Of a DNA stretch of 64,000 nucleotides, positions 63,472 through 64,000 are shown in pieces. Made by a program: the position numbers and the translations under genes. Positions within the stretch are counted from its first letter, which is position 1. Each line of letters starts with the position of its first letter. The stretch is taken from contig JAQIBT010000092.1 of the NCBI GenBank assembly GCA_027858915.1, positions 1 to 64,000 on the forward strand, given 5' to 3'. The notes under the pieces are model-generated. The model searched no databases and was not told where the DNA came from. It saw only the letters and a program-made list of their open reading frames with translations. The stretch is from Salinisphaera sp. (GTDB taxonomy: Bacteria; Pseudomonadota; Gammaproteobacteria; Nevskiales; Salinisphaeraceae).

Positions 63472-64000
63472 TTACTCAGGCTCGCCCTCACCCAACAGGT
63501 CCCGGAACTGCGCCGGCAGCTCCTCGCCTTCTACCAGATTGGCGAGCAGACGCGTGCCGACATCGATGGGGGCAAACACGACATCGGCCCGCGCCAGTTT
63601 CAAGCGTCGGATCGCGCGCCGCGAGCTGGCGACGGCCAACACCTTGAGATCGGGGTTGATGTCCTTGGCGGCCAGACAAATGAAGGCATTCTCGCCGTCG
63701 TCGTCATCCGCCGCAATCAACAGCCGTGCTTTTGAAATACCGGCCTTGTGGAGCACCTTGTCATCACTGGTATCACCGCGGACCGATGGCTGATCGCTCA
63801 AGGGCGGCTCTTCGTCGCTATCCACCAGTTGCACGAACGTCAGGCCGCGCCGCAGTAGTTCGTGTGCGGTGTTGGTAGCCACCAGCCCAGCGCCCATCAG
63901 GATCACGTGATTCTTTTCCATTCGCCGCGTGCCTCCAGGCGTGATGAAGTGGGTGAGATGGCCGGCCAGCGCCGAGCCGGCGATCGACGCCAGCGCAGTG
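63472..64000 (-). CDS. Kch-like potassium channel protein, 5' partial
   Basis: An RCK/TrkA-N domain: NHVILMGAGLVATNTAHELL, SDDKVLHKAGISKARLLIAA, and GENAFICLAAKDINPDLKVL are close to the E. coli Kch RCK. The frame continues upstream without a stop to the window edge (ALASIAGSALAGHLTHFITP before ATG 63921), so a pore helix or linker lies beyond the window. ATG 63921 would give only the RCK part, which is unlikely to be the true start. Voltage- or ligand-gated K+ channel at the inner membrane. Symbol withheld because the pore is not seen. Confidence 0.85.
   Translation of the reverse strand, partial: TALASIAGSALAGHLTHFITPGGTRRMEKNHVILMGAGLVATNTAHELLRRGLTFVQLVDSDEEPPLSDQPSVRGDTSDDKVLHKAGISKARLLIAADDDDGENAFICLAAKDINPDLKVLAVASSRRAIRRLKLARADVVFAPIDVGTRLLANLVEGEELPAQFRDLLGEGEPE

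Noticed and set aside
1-64000. CRISPR arrays, IS elements, rRNA operons, prophage
   Set aside because: No regularly spaced repeats, transposase or phage structural genes, or rRNA signatures were seen.

Overview
The window reads as a GC-rich gammaproteobacterial chromosome with the tail of an integrative element at its left end. Supporting this are an E. coli-like ygfB-pepP-ubiH order, lgt-thyA-folA, a split glycine decarboxylase under a tandem glycine riboswitch, a 1598-residue NAD-dependent glutamate dehydrogenase, and argE/argA. A Salinisphaera-like origin is my guess and was not tested. No rRNA, complete tRNA, IS element or CRISPR array was seen.

Layout: 1-4118 is the conserved end module of an ICE (DUF3577 protein, ArdC, MobH relaxase) with a gene-free stretch and strong palindromes just before the relaxase. 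The element-chromosome junction should lie in 4119-4876. Then come a frameshifted HIT gene, slyX, two conserved small genes, ppc, a Nudix hydrolase, fdxA, xerD, zapE, two MaoC-like genes and an AlkK-type acyl-CoA ligase. 15638-21621 is a tightly coupled five-gene operon resembling the mycobacterial decaprenyl-phosphoryl-arabinose pathway. 21755-28222 holds the glutamate dehydrogenase, a MaiA-like GST and two small membrane proteins.

28272-37117 is an amide-utilisation locus: a LuxR-type response regulator and a hybrid kinase whose input domain is a complete NCS1 transporter, divergent from a free NCS1 transporter, formamidase fmdA, fmdB and aliphatic amidase amiE. The transporter and transporter-kinase share a Cys-rich cluster at identical residue positions. 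37379-39364 encodes an unrecognised protein with papain-like Q/C/H/N spacing.

39601-46971 carries an ATP-grasp protein, a sirtuin/HAD pair, an acyl-CoA-binding protein, folA-thyA-lgt, an acetyltransferase and a PfkB kinase. 47138-52858 is the glycine cleavage operon (promoter, tandem riboswitch, gcvT-gcvH-gcvPA-tpx-gcvPB), with a thiol peroxidase inserted and an inverted pair of dispersed repeats before gcvPB. 52925-57722 is the ubiquinone hydroxylase/pepP cluster with two tiny membrane ORFs. 57788-59473 pairs a glutamic-type CPBP intramembrane protease with a secreted metalloprotease carrying a Gly-rich/Cys/TM/Arg C-terminal sorting signal. argE, argA, rsmE and a partial Kch-like potassium channel gene finish the window.
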